Positions 34,883-44,716 of a stretch of DNA of 64,000 bases are shown here, piece after piece (position 1 is the first letter of the stretch; each line of letters starts with the position of its first letter). The position numbers were made by a program, and so were the translations under genes. The notes under the pieces are model-generated. The model searched no databases and was not told the DNA's origin. It saw nothing but the letters and a program-made list of their open reading frames with translations. Source of the DNA: CAZSDU01 sp963662525 (lineage in GTDB: Bacteria > Bacteroidota > Bacteroidia > Bacteroidales > FEN-979); NCBI GenBank assembly GCA_963662525.1, contig OY759717.1:496001-560000 (forward strand). Reading direction: 5' to 3'.

Positions 34883-36343
34883 ATGAGTAAGGATATATTA
34901 AACCTCGAGCCAAAGCCACTGTGGAATAACTTCTACAGCCTGACACAAATCCCAAGGCCGTCGAAACATGAAGATAAAATCCGCGAATTTGCTGCAGATT
35001 TTGGAAAAAAACTCGGACTTGAAACCATTGTTGACGAAGTCGGTAATGTCATCATCCGTAAACCGGCAACTCCCGGCATGGAAAACCGCAAAGGAGTGAT
35101 CCTGCAGGGACACCTGGATATGGTACCCCAGAAAAACAGTGATAAAAATCACGATTTTGAAAAAGATCCCATCGAAACCATCGTGGATGGTGAATGGGTC
35201 AGGGCCAATGGAACCACCCTGGGCGCCGACAATGGAATGGGTGTGGCAGCAGCCATGGCTATACTCGAATCGAAAGATATTCCGCATGGACCCATCGAAG
35301 CCCTGTTTACCTCAGATGAGGAAACCGGAATGACCGGGGCCACCGGTCTGAAACCCGGAGTCATGAAAGGAGAAATCCTCATCAACATGGATTCTGAAGA
35401 TGAAGGCGAGCTTTATATCGGTTGTGCCGGTGGCACCAATGGTAATTTCAAATTCAGATACACTGAAGACGCCGTTCCTTCAGGACATATCGCTTATAAA
35501 ATCTCTGTCACCGGTATGAAAGGCGGACATAGCGGGGTGGATATTCACCTGGGCAGAGGCAATGCCAATAAAGTGATGATCCGCTTTTTCTGGCATGCCG
35601 CTCGCAAACATGGCTTACGCCTCTCCAGTATTGATGGAGGCAGCCTGAGAAATGCCATCCCCCGCGAAGCATTTGCCGTAATCACCTTACCGGAAGCGAA
35701 TAAAGACAGTTTCCTGAATTGCCTGGAAGAATATACAAAGACTGTCAGGAAAGAATTATCAGCCGTTGAACCCGACCTTAAAATCGAAACCGCCGGAATT
35801 GAAGTCCCGAAAAGGTTGATCGATGAAAAAACACAGCAGAACCTGTTCAACGCACTTTATGCCTGCCCTAATGGCGTAATCAGGATGAGCAATGACATGA
35901 TCGGCCTCGTTGAAACTTCAACTAACCTTGCAATCGTAAAATCGGCTGATGGGGAAATCAACATCCAGTGCCTGCTGAGAAGCTCCGTGGATTCTGCAAA
36001 AACCGACCTGGAACAAATGATGCAGTGCGTCTTTGAAATGGCAGGGGCAGAGATCATTTTCAATGGACAATACCCGGGCTGGAAACCAAATCCCTCCTCA
36101 CCTATCCTGAAAACGATGCAGGGTGTTTACCAGAAAAAATATGGCAATATTCCTGAGATCAAAGCGATTCATGCTGGTCTGGAATGTGGAATCCTGGGTG
36201 GGGCCTATCCCGGCTGGGATATGATCTCTTTTGGACCAACCATCCGTTATCCCCATTCACCGGATGAAAAAGTGAACATTGCCACCGTTCAGAAATTCTG
36301 GGATTTTCTGGTCGAAACACTGAAAAATATTCCTGCAAAGTAG
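34883..36343 (+). CDS. pepD: Aminoacyl-histidine dipeptidase PepD
   Basis: M20-family zinc dipeptidase of 486 residues, the usual PepD length. Metal and catalytic residues are H77 and D79 in LQGHLDMV, D116 in LGADNGMG, and E146-E147 in TSDEETG. The dimerisation-domain motif is GMKGGHSGVDIHLGRGNA, and a late His lies in IRYPHSPDE. It cleaves Xaa-His and other dipeptides in the cytoplasm. It lies just upstream of a T9SS gene with a 20-bp gap. Confidence 0.93.
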   Translation: MSKDILNLEPKPLWNNFYSLTQIPRPSKHEDKIREFAADFGKKLGLETIVDEVGNVIIRKPATPGMENRKGVILQGHLDMVPQKNSDKNHDFEKDPIETIVDGEWVRANGTTLGADNGMGVAAAMAILESKDIPHGPIEALFTSDEETGMTGATGLKPGVMKGEILINMDSEDEGELYIGCAGGTNGNFKFRYTEDAVPSGHIAYKISVTGMKGGHSGVDIHLGRGNANKVMIRFFWHAARKHGLRLSSIDGGSLRNAIPREAFAVITLPEANKDSFLNCLEEYTKTVRKELSAVEPDLKIETAGIEVPKRLIDEKTQQNLFNALYACPNGVIRMSNDMIGLVETSTNLAIVKSADGEINIQCLLRSSVDSAKTDLEQMMQCVFEMAGAEIIFNGQYPGWKPNPSSPILKTMQGVYQKKYGNIPEIKAIHAGLECGILGGAYPGWDMISFGPTIRYPHSPDEKVNIATVQKFWDFLVETLKNIPAK

Positions 36344-36363
36344 GTGTTTCAAATATTTTCTTT

Positions 36364-37965
36364 ATGAGAGCATTAAACATCTCCCTGTTTGCTGTCATAT
36401 TCCAGACAATCTCATTATTATCATATGCTCAGCAAACGAATCACATCATTGCATTGCAACCTGGTCCATCCCAGGGCATGGATGCTGATATCCGAACTGA
36501 CCTTCCCAACACCCCAAATGGTTCCAGTTATGATTTTATTGCGAATGCCTGGACTGCTCAGGGTAATTACTTCAATCAGCGAAGTCTCCTTAAATTCGAT
36601 CTTTCAGAGATTCCAGCGAATGCAATCATTGTGAATTCAACTTTATTCCTGTACACAAATTTGAATACAGGTCACTACCAGCTTGATTCCGGAGCCAATG
36701 CATCTTATTTACTTCTGATAACTGAACCCTGGGATGAAAACACCGTTGATTGGGAAAATCAGCCACAGGTTGATTTTAACAATCCGGTAATTCTTCCTCA
36801 ATCAACAAATATTGCAGAGAATTATGAGTTAGATGTTACCGCTCATGTAATTGATATGGCACTTCACCCTGAATCAAATTATGGCTGGTCGTTCCGTTTA
36901 CAAACTGAAGAGATGTATCGTTGCATGGTTTTCGCATCAAGCGACAACCCGATGGAAGCATGGCGCCCTAAATTAATTGTACAGTATATCACTTGCTCTC
37001 CTCCTATTGCAAGATATTCATATTCCACTTCATCGTTAGATGTCAAGTTTACAGATATATCTAACTCTGCTGATCACTGGCTTTGGGATTTTGGTGATGA
37101 AACTACCTCCACAGAACAGAATCCACTTCACACTTATTCCTTCCCGGGAAATTATCATGTATGCCTGTCCATTGAAGATAGTTGCGGGATATCATCTTTT
37201 TGCGATACGGTAATGGTCACCTGTGAATTACCCAAGGTTGGATTCACATACATAATAAATACCTCTATTGTTTCTTTTTCAGATACGTCCCAGGTTTTAT
37301 TTCCGGTATCCCGTCTTTGGGATTTTGATGACGGGACACAATCGACAGAACAGAATCCTACTCACAAATTTGTACCGGGTCACACATATCATGTTTGTCT
37401 TTATCTCACCAATGATTGTGGTATAGGCAGTGACTGTGACTCTATTCAAATATTTGAACCATTGAAACTTGGCTACACTTCTGCTCAAAATGAGTCTGAA
37501 AACTTACAGGTTGCCTTTACCAGTAATACTACCGGGGCAATATGGTGGCATTGGGACTTCGGAGATGGTGACACCGCCGCAGAACCTAACCCCGTTCATG
37601 TTTTTAAGGCCTATGGCACTTATAAAATATGTCTTACAGCGGGAAATTCTTCTGAACAAGAGATGGAATGCAATGACTTAGCAATAAAAAAAATTAGTAT
37701 ACATCCGAATGACAAAAACATCATCATTTATCCAAACCCCTGTCCTAGAAGTGGCAACCTGTCTGTAATCCTTTTAGAAGACTATGATTTGGTTGAGATA
37801 AAAACATTTGATAATACGGGAAGAGAATTAATGGCACAAAATTTCTGCAATATTAAAAAAAATGAGCCCTTTGAAATTGATTTATCAAGGTTGAGAGGGG
37901 GAGCCTATTTTCTTAAATGTACCTTCGGTAATTATACAAGAATGATGAAAATTATTCTTTTATAA
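36364..37965 (+). CDS. T9SS cargo with DNRLRE and PKD domains
   Basis: A 533-residue secreted protein. Signal peptide about 1-22 (ending SLLSYAQ). A DNRLRE-type beta-sandwich (about 25-215) has the telltale RSLLKFDLSEIPANAIIVNSTLFL and a WDENTVDW stretch. Three PKD domains follow, with WDFGDE, WDFDDGTQSTEQNP and WDFGDGDTAAEPNPVH. The last 80 residues are a T9SS sorting domain (IYPNPCPRSGNLS). This is the plan of a surface adhesin or polysaccharide-binding protein; no enzyme domain is seen. It converges with a methyltransferase gene. Confidence 0.85.
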   Translation: MRALNISLFAVIFQTISLLSYAQQTNHIIALQPGPSQGMDADIRTDLPNTPNGSSYDFIANAWTAQGNYFNQRSLLKFDLSEIPANAIIVNSTLFLYTNLNTGHYQLDSGANASYLLLITEPWDENTVDWENQPQVDFNNPVILPQSTNIAENYELDVTAHVIDMALHPESNYGWSFRLQTEEMYRCMVFASSDNPMEAWRPKLIVQYITCSPPIARYSYSTSSLDVKFTDISNSADHWLWDFGDETTSTEQNPLHTYSFPGNYHVCLSIEDSCGISSFCDTVMVTCELPKVGFTYIINTSIVSFSDTSQVLFPVSRLWDFDDGTQSTEQNPTHKFVPGHTYHVCLYLTNDCGIGSDCDSIQIFEPLKLGYTSAQNESENLQVAFTSNTTGAIWWHWDFGDGDTAAEPNPVHVFKAYGTYKICLTAGNSSEQEMECNDLAIKKISIHPNDKNIIIYPNPCPRSGNLSVILLEDYDLVEIKTFDNTGRELMAQNFCNIKKNEPFEIDLSRLRGGAYFLKCTFGNYTRMMKIILL

Positions 37966-37971
37966 CAACAT

Positions 37972-38688
37972 TCAGATCAACTCAAAAGCACAAAAATAAT
38001 AATTGTTTGCTGCTCCTATCAACTCGAATTTCATATAGAAACTGGAAGTGAATATCTGAAATGCCAGAAATTCATGCATAGGAACATTGAACTGGTCGAA
38101 CAGTATAATATCTCCTTTTTTCAAGTAAGGTGCAAGGGTTGTTAGTACATATAGCGTTGAGGTAAACAGATCAGCATCCATAAGAATGACTTTTCTACGG
38201 TTCACATCAAGTTCTTTAACAAATCCTGGTAATGTTTCCTGAAAAAGTCCCTTGTAAAATGACACACGTTTATCATCAATCTCAGGAATATTAGCTGACA
38301 TTGCACCTTGCCTGAACCCACCCCAGTCCTCTGGCAAACCTTCAAAAGTATCAAATCCGGAAAAAACAGAATCCGGATGATTGTTCTTTTTAACCCACCA
38401 ATCAAAGGAAAATCCCCCCGAAACACCAAATTCCAAATAAGTTATCGCTTGATTAAGTTGTTTATTACTAAAAATGTAATCATATAAACCATAACGCTTA
38501 TTATAATCCCATTTGGGTGAATAAAAATCGTTATAGGAGATTCTCCTGTTCTTATTAATCCAGACTGATACTTTTGAGAGGTAGGCAAGATTTAATAAAA
38601 CGCTGGACAAGGGTTCGATCAAAATATGCAGTTTGTAACGGTAAAATGACCATTTTATCTTTCTGATCAGATTTATTTTGAATGACAT
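37972..38688 (-). CDS. TylF/MycF-like SAM methyltransferase
   Basis: A 238-residue class I methyltransferase. The SAM motif is YLEFGVSGGFSFDWWV, followed by FSGFDTFEGLPEDWGG, VILMDADLFTSTLYVL and GDIILFDQF. These features match macrocin-O-methyltransferase-like enzymes that modify sugars or glycans. The N-terminus is basic and may touch a membrane. It may modify surface glycans with the glycosyltransferases further on, but that rests on position only. Confidence 0.75.
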   Translation of the reverse strand: MSFKINLIRKIKWSFYRYKLHILIEPLSSVLLNLAYLSKVSVWINKNRRISYNDFYSPKWDYNKRYGLYDYIFSNKQLNQAITYLEFGVSGGFSFDWWVKKNNHPDSVFSGFDTFEGLPEDWGGFRQGAMSANIPEIDDKRVSFYKGLFQETLPGFVKELDVNRRKVILMDADLFTSTLYVLTTLAPYLKKGDIILFDQFNVPMHEFLAFQIFTSSFYMKFELIGAANNYYFCAFELI

Positions 38689-38712
38689 AAAATCTTTTTT
38701 TTCGCTTCAGGG

Positions 38713-38720
38713 CAAATGTA
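38713..38720 (-). promoter_or_regulatory. -7 element of the methyltransferase gene
   Basis: TACATTTG on the minus strand, 24 bp before the ATG at 38688. No -33 TTG seen. Confidence 0.45.
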
Positions 38721-38798
38721 AAGAAAATTTCTCGAATGAAAATGACGCTTCTGATTGAGACCATCGGAAAGAAATTCATTAAAATATGATCTAAATTT

Positions 38799-38827
38799 TT
38801 GGAATTAGTAAAAAAACTGTAAATTTG
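38799..38827 (+). promoter_or_regulatory. Promoter of rpmH
   Basis: TTG at 38799-38801, an 18-nt spacer, and TAAATTTG at 38820-38827. The leader is about 15 nt. Confidence 0.65.
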
Positions 38828-38848
38828 CACTCCCAAAAATAAATAACG

Positions 38849-39010
38849 ATGACAAAGAGAACGTACCAGCCGTCGAACAGGAAAAGGAAAAACAAACACG
38901 GTTTCAGGGAAAGAATGGCGACTGCTAATGGTCGTAGAGTGCTTGCTGCAAGAAGAGCCAAGGGAAGAAAAAAACTGACTGTTTCTGACGAAAAATTAGA
39001 TAAGGAATAA
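38849..39010 (+). CDS. rpmH: Large ribosomal subunit protein bL34
   Basis: A 53-residue, very basic protein, starting MTKRTYQPSNRKRKNKHGFR and containing RMATANGRRVLAARRAKGRKKLT, the classic bL34 sequence. The ATG at 38849 and TAA at 39008-39010 are clear. It is flanked by its own promoter and terminator. In many bacteria rnpA follows directly; here a large membrane protein gene follows instead. Confidence 0.97.
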   Translation: MTKRTYQPSNRKRKNKHGFRERMATANGRRVLAARRAKGRKKLTVSDEKLDKE

Positions 39011-39060
39011 ATATTCGAGTTTTGATTCAAAAACCGGATTTTTTTTACAACTTTGTATTG

Positions 39061-39093
39061 AAAAGAAGATAAGTTCAGTTATCTTCTTTTTTT
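39061..39093 (+). terminator. Terminator of rpmH
   Basis: Perfect 12-bp stem, AAAAGAAGATAA at 39061-39072 and TTATCTTCTTTT at 39079-39090, with a GTTCAG loop and a following TTT. Confidence 0.85.
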
Positions 39094-39126
39094 ATTTCTG
39101 ATAACCTCAACCCAATAAGCAATTTC

Positions 39127-41574
39127 ATGAAAAATATTGATTTCAAAAAACTACTGCCCTACTTCGCAGCTATCGTTATTTTCCTGATCATTACCATGGC
39201 CTATTTCAGTCCATTGCTGGAAGGAAAAAGAATGTTTCAGAGCGATATTGTCCATCATCTGGGAGCTTCAAAAGAAATTGCTGATTTCAGGGCAAGTACG
39301 GGGCAGGAAGCATTATGGACCAACTCCATGTTCGGAGGTATGCCGGCGTACCAGATCTCAGTTAAATACAAGACTAACCTGATTGGTTACCTTGATAATA
39401 TTTTGACCCTGGGTCTTCCGCATCCTGCAAATCTGGTATTCCTGTATTTCCTGGGATTTTTCATCCTGCTGCTTGTCATGAAAGCCGATCCATGGCTATC
39501 CATTGTTGGCGCTATCGCCTTTGCCATGTCATCCTATTTCTTTATCATTATTGATGCCGGACATAATTCCAAAGCTCATGCCATCGGATATATGGCTCCG
39601 GTAATTGCAGGCATCATCCTTTCCTTCCGGGGTAAATATATCTGGGGAGGAATACTAACCGCCCTCGCCCTCTCCCTTGAAATAAAGACAAATCACCCCC
39701 AGATCACCTATTACCTGGGAATGACGGCCCTGATCCTGGGTGCATTTAAGCTTGCCTATGCATTGAAAGATAAACAATACCTCCCCTACCTTAAATCGGT
39801 CGGCGTTTTGCTTATCGCTCTTGTTTTTGCTGTTCTGACAAACCTTACAAGTCTCTGGGCCACCTACGAATATGGAAAATATACCATCAGGGGGAAATCC
39901 GAACTCACTACTGAACAGAATAACAGAACCTCAGGTCTTGATAAGGACTATGTTACTCAATGGAGTTACGGCATAGGTGAAACCATGACAATGCTGATCC
40001 CCGATTTTTATGGAGGATCCTCCAGCGCCAAACTCAATGAACATTCAAAAGTCGCCGAAGCCATGAAAGCAAATGGTCTGGATGAAGGAGCCATCAAACA
40101 GTTCACAAGCCAGTCTTTGCCCTTCATCTACTGGGGAAATCAACCTTTCACCAGCGGACCTGTTTACATCGGCGCCATCATCTGCCTTCTCTTTGTCCTC
40201 GGACTGTTCATCGTGAAAGGTCCGGTAAAATGGTGGCTTTTATTTTCCACGGTCCTTTCCATTTTACTATCCTGGGGACATAATTTCATGCCATTCACCG
40301 AATTTTTCCTCAATTACCTTCCCGGGTATAATAAGTTCAGGGCCGTATCCATGATCCTTGTGATCGCGGAGTTTACCATGCCCTTGCTGGGGATTCTTGC
40401 ATTAAAGGTTATCGTTGATAAACAAACCGAACAGAAGTTACTCTTCAGATACCTGAAAATTTCCTTTGGTATTGTTGCCGGGATTTGCCTCCTTTTCGTC
40501 ATTCTCCCTGGTGCCTTCCTGAATTTTTCTGGTTCCAGCGATGCCTATTTCCAGAAACAATATCAGTTCCCCGACTGGCTGATGCAGGCTTTCAGGGATG
40601 AAAGACTCAGGTTATTGAAAATGGATGCCCTTCGTTCACTGATTTTCGTTTTGCTTGGAACAGGAATTATCTGGGCTCTGATATTTAATAAAATGAAAAA
40701 AGAATACGCCTGGATAGCCCTCATCGTGCTGATGCTTGCCGATATGTACACCGTAAATAAAAGGTATGTCAACAACGACAGCTTTACATCCAAATCAAAG
40801 ATGGCTAATCCTTATGAACCAACCAGCGCCGATACCCAGATTCTTCAGGATAAAGACCCTGATTTCAGGGTCCTTAATCTTACCGTTGACCCTTTACGAG
40901 ATGCCAGTACGTCCTATTTTCATAAATCCCTGGGCGGTTATCATGGCGCAAAGCTGAGGAGATACCAGGAGCTTTATGATGATCATATCAGTAAAAACAA
41001 TATGGCCGTTCTCAACATGCTAAATACCAGGTATGTGATTATTCCTGATCAGAACCGTAATCCCGTTGCTCAATATAACGCGGCAGCCCTGGGTAATGCT
41101 TGGTTTGTCAGTGCTTACCAGCTGGTGGATAATGCTGACGCTGAACTGAAAGCCCTGACTGGGTTTAAACCCGACTCCCTGGCCATCATCGATAAACAAT
41201 TTGCTACTCTCCTAGGGAATGAAAAGCCCCTTAAAGACACCCTTGATTATATCAGGCTGGATGAATATGCGCCTAACGCATTATCATATAGCTATAAATC
41301 AAAAAATAATGCCCTGGCAGTTTTTTCCGAAATTTATTATCCGAAAGGCTGGAATGCTTACATTGATGGAAAACCCACGCCTCATTTCAGGGCAGATTAT
41401 GTTCTTCGCGCCATGGTATTACCTGCCGGAGACCATAAAGTCGTCTTTAAGTTTGAGCCCAGAGCCTATTCTCTTGGAGAAACAATATCCCTTATCAGCT
41501 CGCTTATCCTGATATTCCTGATCCTGGTTCTGTCAGGAACGGAATTCCGGAAAGCAAGGAAAAACCGGGCATGA
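39127..41574 (+). CDS. YfhO family membrane protein (GT-C-like)
   Basis: An 815-residue protein with about 12 membrane helices and a large C-terminal exported domain. It matches the YfhO family: LWTNSMFGGMPAYQI near residue 58-72, MSSYFFIIIDAGHNSKAHAIGY, and a late GYHGAKLRRYQELYDDH. YfhO-like proteins are thought to transfer sugars from lipid carriers to surface glycans (for example lipoteichoic acid). It overlaps the next glycosyltransferase gene by 4 nt. Confidence 0.85.
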   Translation: MKNIDFKKLLPYFAAIVIFLIITMAYFSPLLEGKRMFQSDIVHHLGASKEIADFRASTGQEALWTNSMFGGMPAYQISVKYKTNLIGYLDNILTLGLPHPANLVFLYFLGFFILLLVMKADPWLSIVGAIAFAMSSYFFIIIDAGHNSKAHAIGYMAPVIAGIILSFRGKYIWGGILTALALSLEIKTNHPQITYYLGMTALILGAFKLAYALKDKQYLPYLKSVGVLLIALVFAVLTNLTSLWATYEYGKYTIRGKSELTTEQNNRTSGLDKDYVTQWSYGIGETMTMLIPDFYGGSSSAKLNEHSKVAEAMKANGLDEGAIKQFTSQSLPFIYWGNQPFTSGPVYIGAIICLLFVLGLFIVKGPVKWWLLFSTVLSILLSWGHNFMPFTEFFLNYLPGYNKFRAVSMILVIAEFTMPLLGILALKVIVDKQTEQKLLFRYLKISFGIVAGICLLFVILPGAFLNFSGSSDAYFQKQYQFPDWLMQAFRDERLRLLKMDALRSLIFVLLGTGIIWALIFNKMKKEYAWIALIVLMLADMYTVNKRYVNNDSFTSKSKMANPYEPTSADTQILQDKDPDFRVLNLTVDPLRDASTSYFHKSLGGYHGAKLRRYQELYDDHISKNNMAVLNMLNTRYVIIPDQNRNPVAQYNAAALGNAWFVSAYQLVDNADAELKALTGFKPDSLAIIDKQFATLLGNEKPLKDTLDYIRLDEYAPNALSYSYKSKNNALAVFSEIYYPKGWNAYIDGKPTPHFRADYVLRAMVLPAGDHKVVFKFEPRAYSLGETISLISSLILIFLILVLSGTEFRKARKNRA

Positions 41575-42878
41575 AACGTGTCCTGATCATAAGCTACTAC
41601 TGGCCACCCAGTGGAGGCGCAGGAGTACAGCGCTGGCTTAAATTCGTTAAATACCTTCGGAAATTCGGGTGGGAACCAGTGTTATATACCCCTTTAAATC
41701 CTGAATATCCCGAGACAGATCATTCACTTGAAAAGGATGTGCCCCGGGGAATTGAAGTTATTCGTCAGCCCATCTGGGAACCCTATGCAACTTATAAAAA
41801 GTTGCAAGGTCAGAAAAAAGATGAAAAAATAAATGCCGCTTTTCTTTCCGAGAGAAAGAAAAATCGATTCCTGGAAAATATATCCATCTGGATAAGGGGT
41901 AACTTTTTTATTCCAGATGCCCGGAAATTCTGGATCAGACCTTCTGTTTCCTTTCTTACTCAATATCTGAAAGATCATCCGGTTGAAGTCGTCATCTCGA
42001 CAGGTCCGCCGCATTCCATGCACCTTATCGCCATGTCTCTTGCGCGGCAGTTGAGACTCTCCTGGCTTGCCGATTTTCGTGATCCATGGACAGATATCGA
42101 TTTCTATAAGGACCTCAGACTTACTTCCTGGGCCGATAATAAACACAGGAAACTGGAACTGGAAGTGCTGAAATCTGCAGATATAGTCACAGTAATCAGC
42201 CATACCATGGCCAGCGACATGCAAAAAATCTGCCCTCGGCAATATGAAGTGATCACCAATGGTTATGATGAAGAAGATACCATGGATGACAATCCCGTAC
42301 CAGATAATAAATTTTCCATTGCCCACATCGGAACCCTTGTCAGTACCAGGAATCCGGTAATCCTTTGGGAAGCGTTGAAAATACTGATCAAAGAAATTCC
42401 GGGATTTCAAGAAGATCTTGAAATCAAGCTTGTCGGCAAAGTCGATATTTCAGTAACCGGCACCATTAATACCATGGGACTGGAACAATACATCCGGAAA
42501 ATTGATTATTTACCCCACGATCAGGTGATTGAATGCCAGCGTCAGTCACAGGTTCTATTGCTGATCATCAACAATACGCCCAATGCAAAAATGATCCTGA
42601 CCGGAAAGTTTTTCGAATACCTGGCTTCCCGCAGGCCTGTTCTTTGTCTTGGCCCGGTAGATGGCGATGCTGCAATAATCATGAAAGAAACAAATGCCGG
42701 CCTTATTTCAGGTTTTCACGACCTTGAAACAATGAAGCAAAACATTCTTCAATATTATTCTTCATATAAAGCCGGCACCCTGGGATCAGCGAATAAGAAC
42801 ATTGAAAAGTACTCGAGGGAAAAACTGACCGGACGACTTTCAGGCATACTCGATCAGCTGGTACCTAAGAAAAATTAA
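41571..42878 (+). CDS. Glycosyltransferase, GT4-like
   Basis: A 435-residue GT-B glycosyltransferase. The N-terminus ISYYWPPSGGAGVQRWLKFVKYL is typical of GT4 enzymes in Bacteroidota, and the C-terminal domain contains GKFFEYLASRRPVLCLG with a sugar-nucleotide-binding Glu. It is predicted to be cytoplasmic and to build a surface polysaccharide. It overlaps the YfhO-like gene and, by 4 bp at its 3' end, the convergent MATE gene. Confidence 0.82.
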   Translation: MKRVLIISYYWPPSGGAGVQRWLKFVKYLRKFGWEPVLYTPLNPEYPETDHSLEKDVPRGIEVIRQPIWEPYATYKKLQGQKKDEKINAAFLSERKKNRFLENISIWIRGNFFIPDARKFWIRPSVSFLTQYLKDHPVEVVISTGPPHSMHLIAMSLARQLRLSWLADFRDPWTDIDFYKDLRLTSWADNKHRKLELEVLKSADIVTVISHTMASDMQKICPRQYEVITNGYDEEDTMDDNPVPDNKFSIAHIGTLVSTRNPVILWEALKILIKEIPGFQEDLEIKLVGKVDISVTGTINTMGLEQYIRKIDYLPHDQVIECQRQSQVLLLIINNTPNAKMILTGKFFEYLASRRPVLCLGPVDGDAAIIMKETNAGLISGFHDLETMKQNILQYYSSYKAGTLGSANKNIEKYSREKLTGRLSGILDQLVPKKN

Positions 42879-44239
42879 GCCTCCCGCCGTCCTTCAGCAT
42901 TATATTTAACAACAGCCATTTTCTTCCAGCGACCTGATAAATAATATAGGTAATAGAGTACCATCCCCGAAAACCAGCCGATGGGAATTGACCACCATAT
43001 CCCCTGTACTCCAAGGTCGGGATGCCTTGAGAGAAAATAGGCGACAGGGATCCTGATTATCCATAGGGAAAACAAACTGATGAACATGGGCACAAGGGTA
43101 TCACCGGCTCCCCTCAGAACTCCATTGATGGTAAACATTACCGCGAATAAAAGATAAAATGAACCGATAATAATCAGATAATCATGCCCGAGTTCAATCA
43201 CTACCGGATCATTTGTGAACATATGCATTAAAAAACGGGAGAAGAAAACAATGAGAGCTGAAATTACAAGCGTAAGCGCCGTTAGCATGATAAGGGTAGC
43301 CCGAAAGCCTGCTTTCACCCGGTCTGGCCGGTTGGCTCCCAGATTCTGCCCAACAAATGTCGACAAAGCGACAGCAAAACTCATGGCTGGCAAAGCTGCA
43401 AAACTATCAATCCTTCCTGCTGCACTATAAGCGGCATTGGCATCCACACCAAACTGGTTCACAATCCAGTATAATGCAACCATACCGACCGCAACAAAAG
43501 TTTGTTGAAAACCAGTAGGCAATCCAATCCGTATGCTCTTCATGAAGATTTCATTGTCGAAATGCAGGTCCTTGAATGAAAATGTCACGACTTTATGGTA
43601 CTTGTTCAGGTATATGATCTGGGAAAAAAATGCCAGACCTTCTGAAATCACTGTCGCAATAGCCACACCACCTACACCCCAGTGAAATACCAGAACGAAA
43701 AGTAAATCCAGTATAATGTTTAATACTACCGACCCGATCAGAAAATACAATGGCGTTTTTGAATCTCCCAGCCCTCTTAAAATGGCCGAAGTACCATTAT
43801 AGCCAAATAAAAAAACCAAACCGGAAAAGAAAATTGTAAGAAAAAGCTTGGCCTGAGGAATGATTTCCGGTGAAAGATTGATGATCCGGAAGATAAAATC
43901 GCAAAGCAGGATTCCTGCTACACTTACGAAAAGCGATGTGAAAAACATGAAAATATATAAGGTATTGATCGCTTTTTTCACTTTCATCATATCCTTGGCT
44001 CCGAAATACTGAGATACAACAATGGTAAATCCCATGGTAACACCGATAATAAATGAAATAAGCAGAAAAATGATCGGAGAAGATGTTCCTACTGCGGCCA
44101 GGGCGGTCTTCCCGATGAACTTTCCGACCACCACACTATCAACAACATTGTACATCTGCTGAAAAACATTCCCAAGCAACATGGGAATAGCAAATTTAAA
44201 TATCAGTCTTCCCTCATTCCCGTAACTCAAATCTTTCAT
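42875..44239 (-). CDS. MATE family efflux transporter
   Basis: A 454-residue MATE protein with 12 membrane helices. It starts MKDLSYGNEGRLIFKFAIPMLLGNVFQQMYNVVDSVVVGKF, and internal repeats occur at about residue 235 (IGLPTGFQQTFVAVGMVALY). These export drugs or metabolites by Na+ or H+ antiport. ATG 44239 is chosen because a longer frame would run through the RNase P RNA gene. A TACCTTTG promoter box ends only about 6 nt before the ATG, so the transcript may be leaderless. Confidence 0.9.
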   Translation of the reverse strand: MKDLSYGNEGRLIFKFAIPMLLGNVFQQMYNVVDSVVVGKFIGKTALAAVGTSSPIIFLLISFIIGVTMGFTIVVSQYFGAKDMMKVKKAINTLYIFMFFTSLFVSVAGILLCDFIFRIINLSPEIIPQAKLFLTIFFSGLVFLFGYNGTSAILRGLGDSKTPLYFLIGSVVLNIILDLLFVLVFHWGVGGVAIATVISEGLAFFSQIIYLNKYHKVVTFSFKDLHFDNEIFMKSIRIGLPTGFQQTFVAVGMVALYWIVNQFGVDANAAYSAAGRIDSFAALPAMSFAVALSTFVGQNLGANRPDRVKAGFRATLIMLTALTLVISALIVFFSRFLMHMFTNDPVVIELGHDYLIIIGSFYLLFAVMFTINGVLRGAGDTLVPMFISLFSLWIIRIPVAYFLSRHPDLGVQGIWWSIPIGWFSGMVLYYLYYLSGRWKKMAVVKYNAEGRREA

Positions 44240-44244
44240 GAGGC

Positions 44245-44252
44245 CAAAGGTA
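44245..44252 (-). promoter_or_regulatory. -7 element of the MATE gene
   Basis: TACCTTTG on the minus strand. Transcription would start at about the first base of the ATG at 44239. Confidence 0.5.
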
Positions 44253-44275
44253 GTCAGAATCACAGGATAATTTTG

Positions 44276-44283
44276 TATTTTTG
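44276..44283 (+). promoter_or_regulatory. -7 element of rnpB
   Basis: TATTTTTG, 7 bp before the predicted 5' end of the RNase P RNA, at exactly the expected distance for a transcription start. Confidence 0.65.
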
Positions 44284-44289
44284 CCTGAA

Positions 44290-44703
44290 CAACAGTTCGA
44301 TCTGTCGCCCCGCCTCTGGCGGGGAGGAAAGTCGGGACAACACAGAGCACCATGCTTCCTAATGGGAAGGGTCCCGGGTTAACCGGGAAACAGCCAGTGC
44401 CACAGAAAATAACTACCCCGGTAGTCCGGGGAAAAGGTGAAAACGCGGTGTAAGAGACCACGGTCCGGGTGGGTGACCACAGGGATGGGTAAACCTCATG
44501 GGTTGAAAGACCAAGTATATCCCGGTTTTCATTGAAACGGAATCCTTGTGATTCCTGTTCTTTGAAAATCCCGCTGCTCGCGGGAATGACCGCAAGGAAA
44601 ACCGGGAAGGGTAGGTCGCTACAGCCGACTGGTAACAGCCGGCGCAGATAAATGACAGCATCCGGTACGGAACAGAATCCCGCTTACAGAACTGTTGTTT
44701 TTT
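44290..44703 (+). ncRNA. rnpB: RNase P RNA, class A
   Basis: The catalytic RNA that trims 5' leaders of pre-tRNAs. Conserved regions appear in order: GAGGAAAGTC (44321 on), GGAAACAGCCAGTGCCACAGAAAATA (in part near 44390-44415), AGAGACCACGG, GGGTAAACCTC, AAATGACAGCA and ACAGAATCCCGCTTA. The ends pair to form P1: AACAGTTC at 44291-44298 and GAACTGTT at 44689-44696, followed by a T-run. No protein is coded; frames through it are shadows. Confidence 0.95.
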
Positions 44704-44716
44704 TTAATTTTTGCTT

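Noticed and set aside
38689..38899. Minus-strand frames upstream of the methyltransferase that cover rpmH
   Set aside because: rpmH on the plus strand codes a complete bL34 with promoter and terminator.
44240..44461. N-terminal extension of the MATE protein to 44461
   Set aside because: It would run through the RNase P RNA gene and adds 74 residues unlike any MATE N-terminus; ATG 44239 fits the family.
44413..44661. 82-codon minus-strand frame
   Set aside because: It lies wholly within rnpB, whose conserved RNA motifs explain the sequence.
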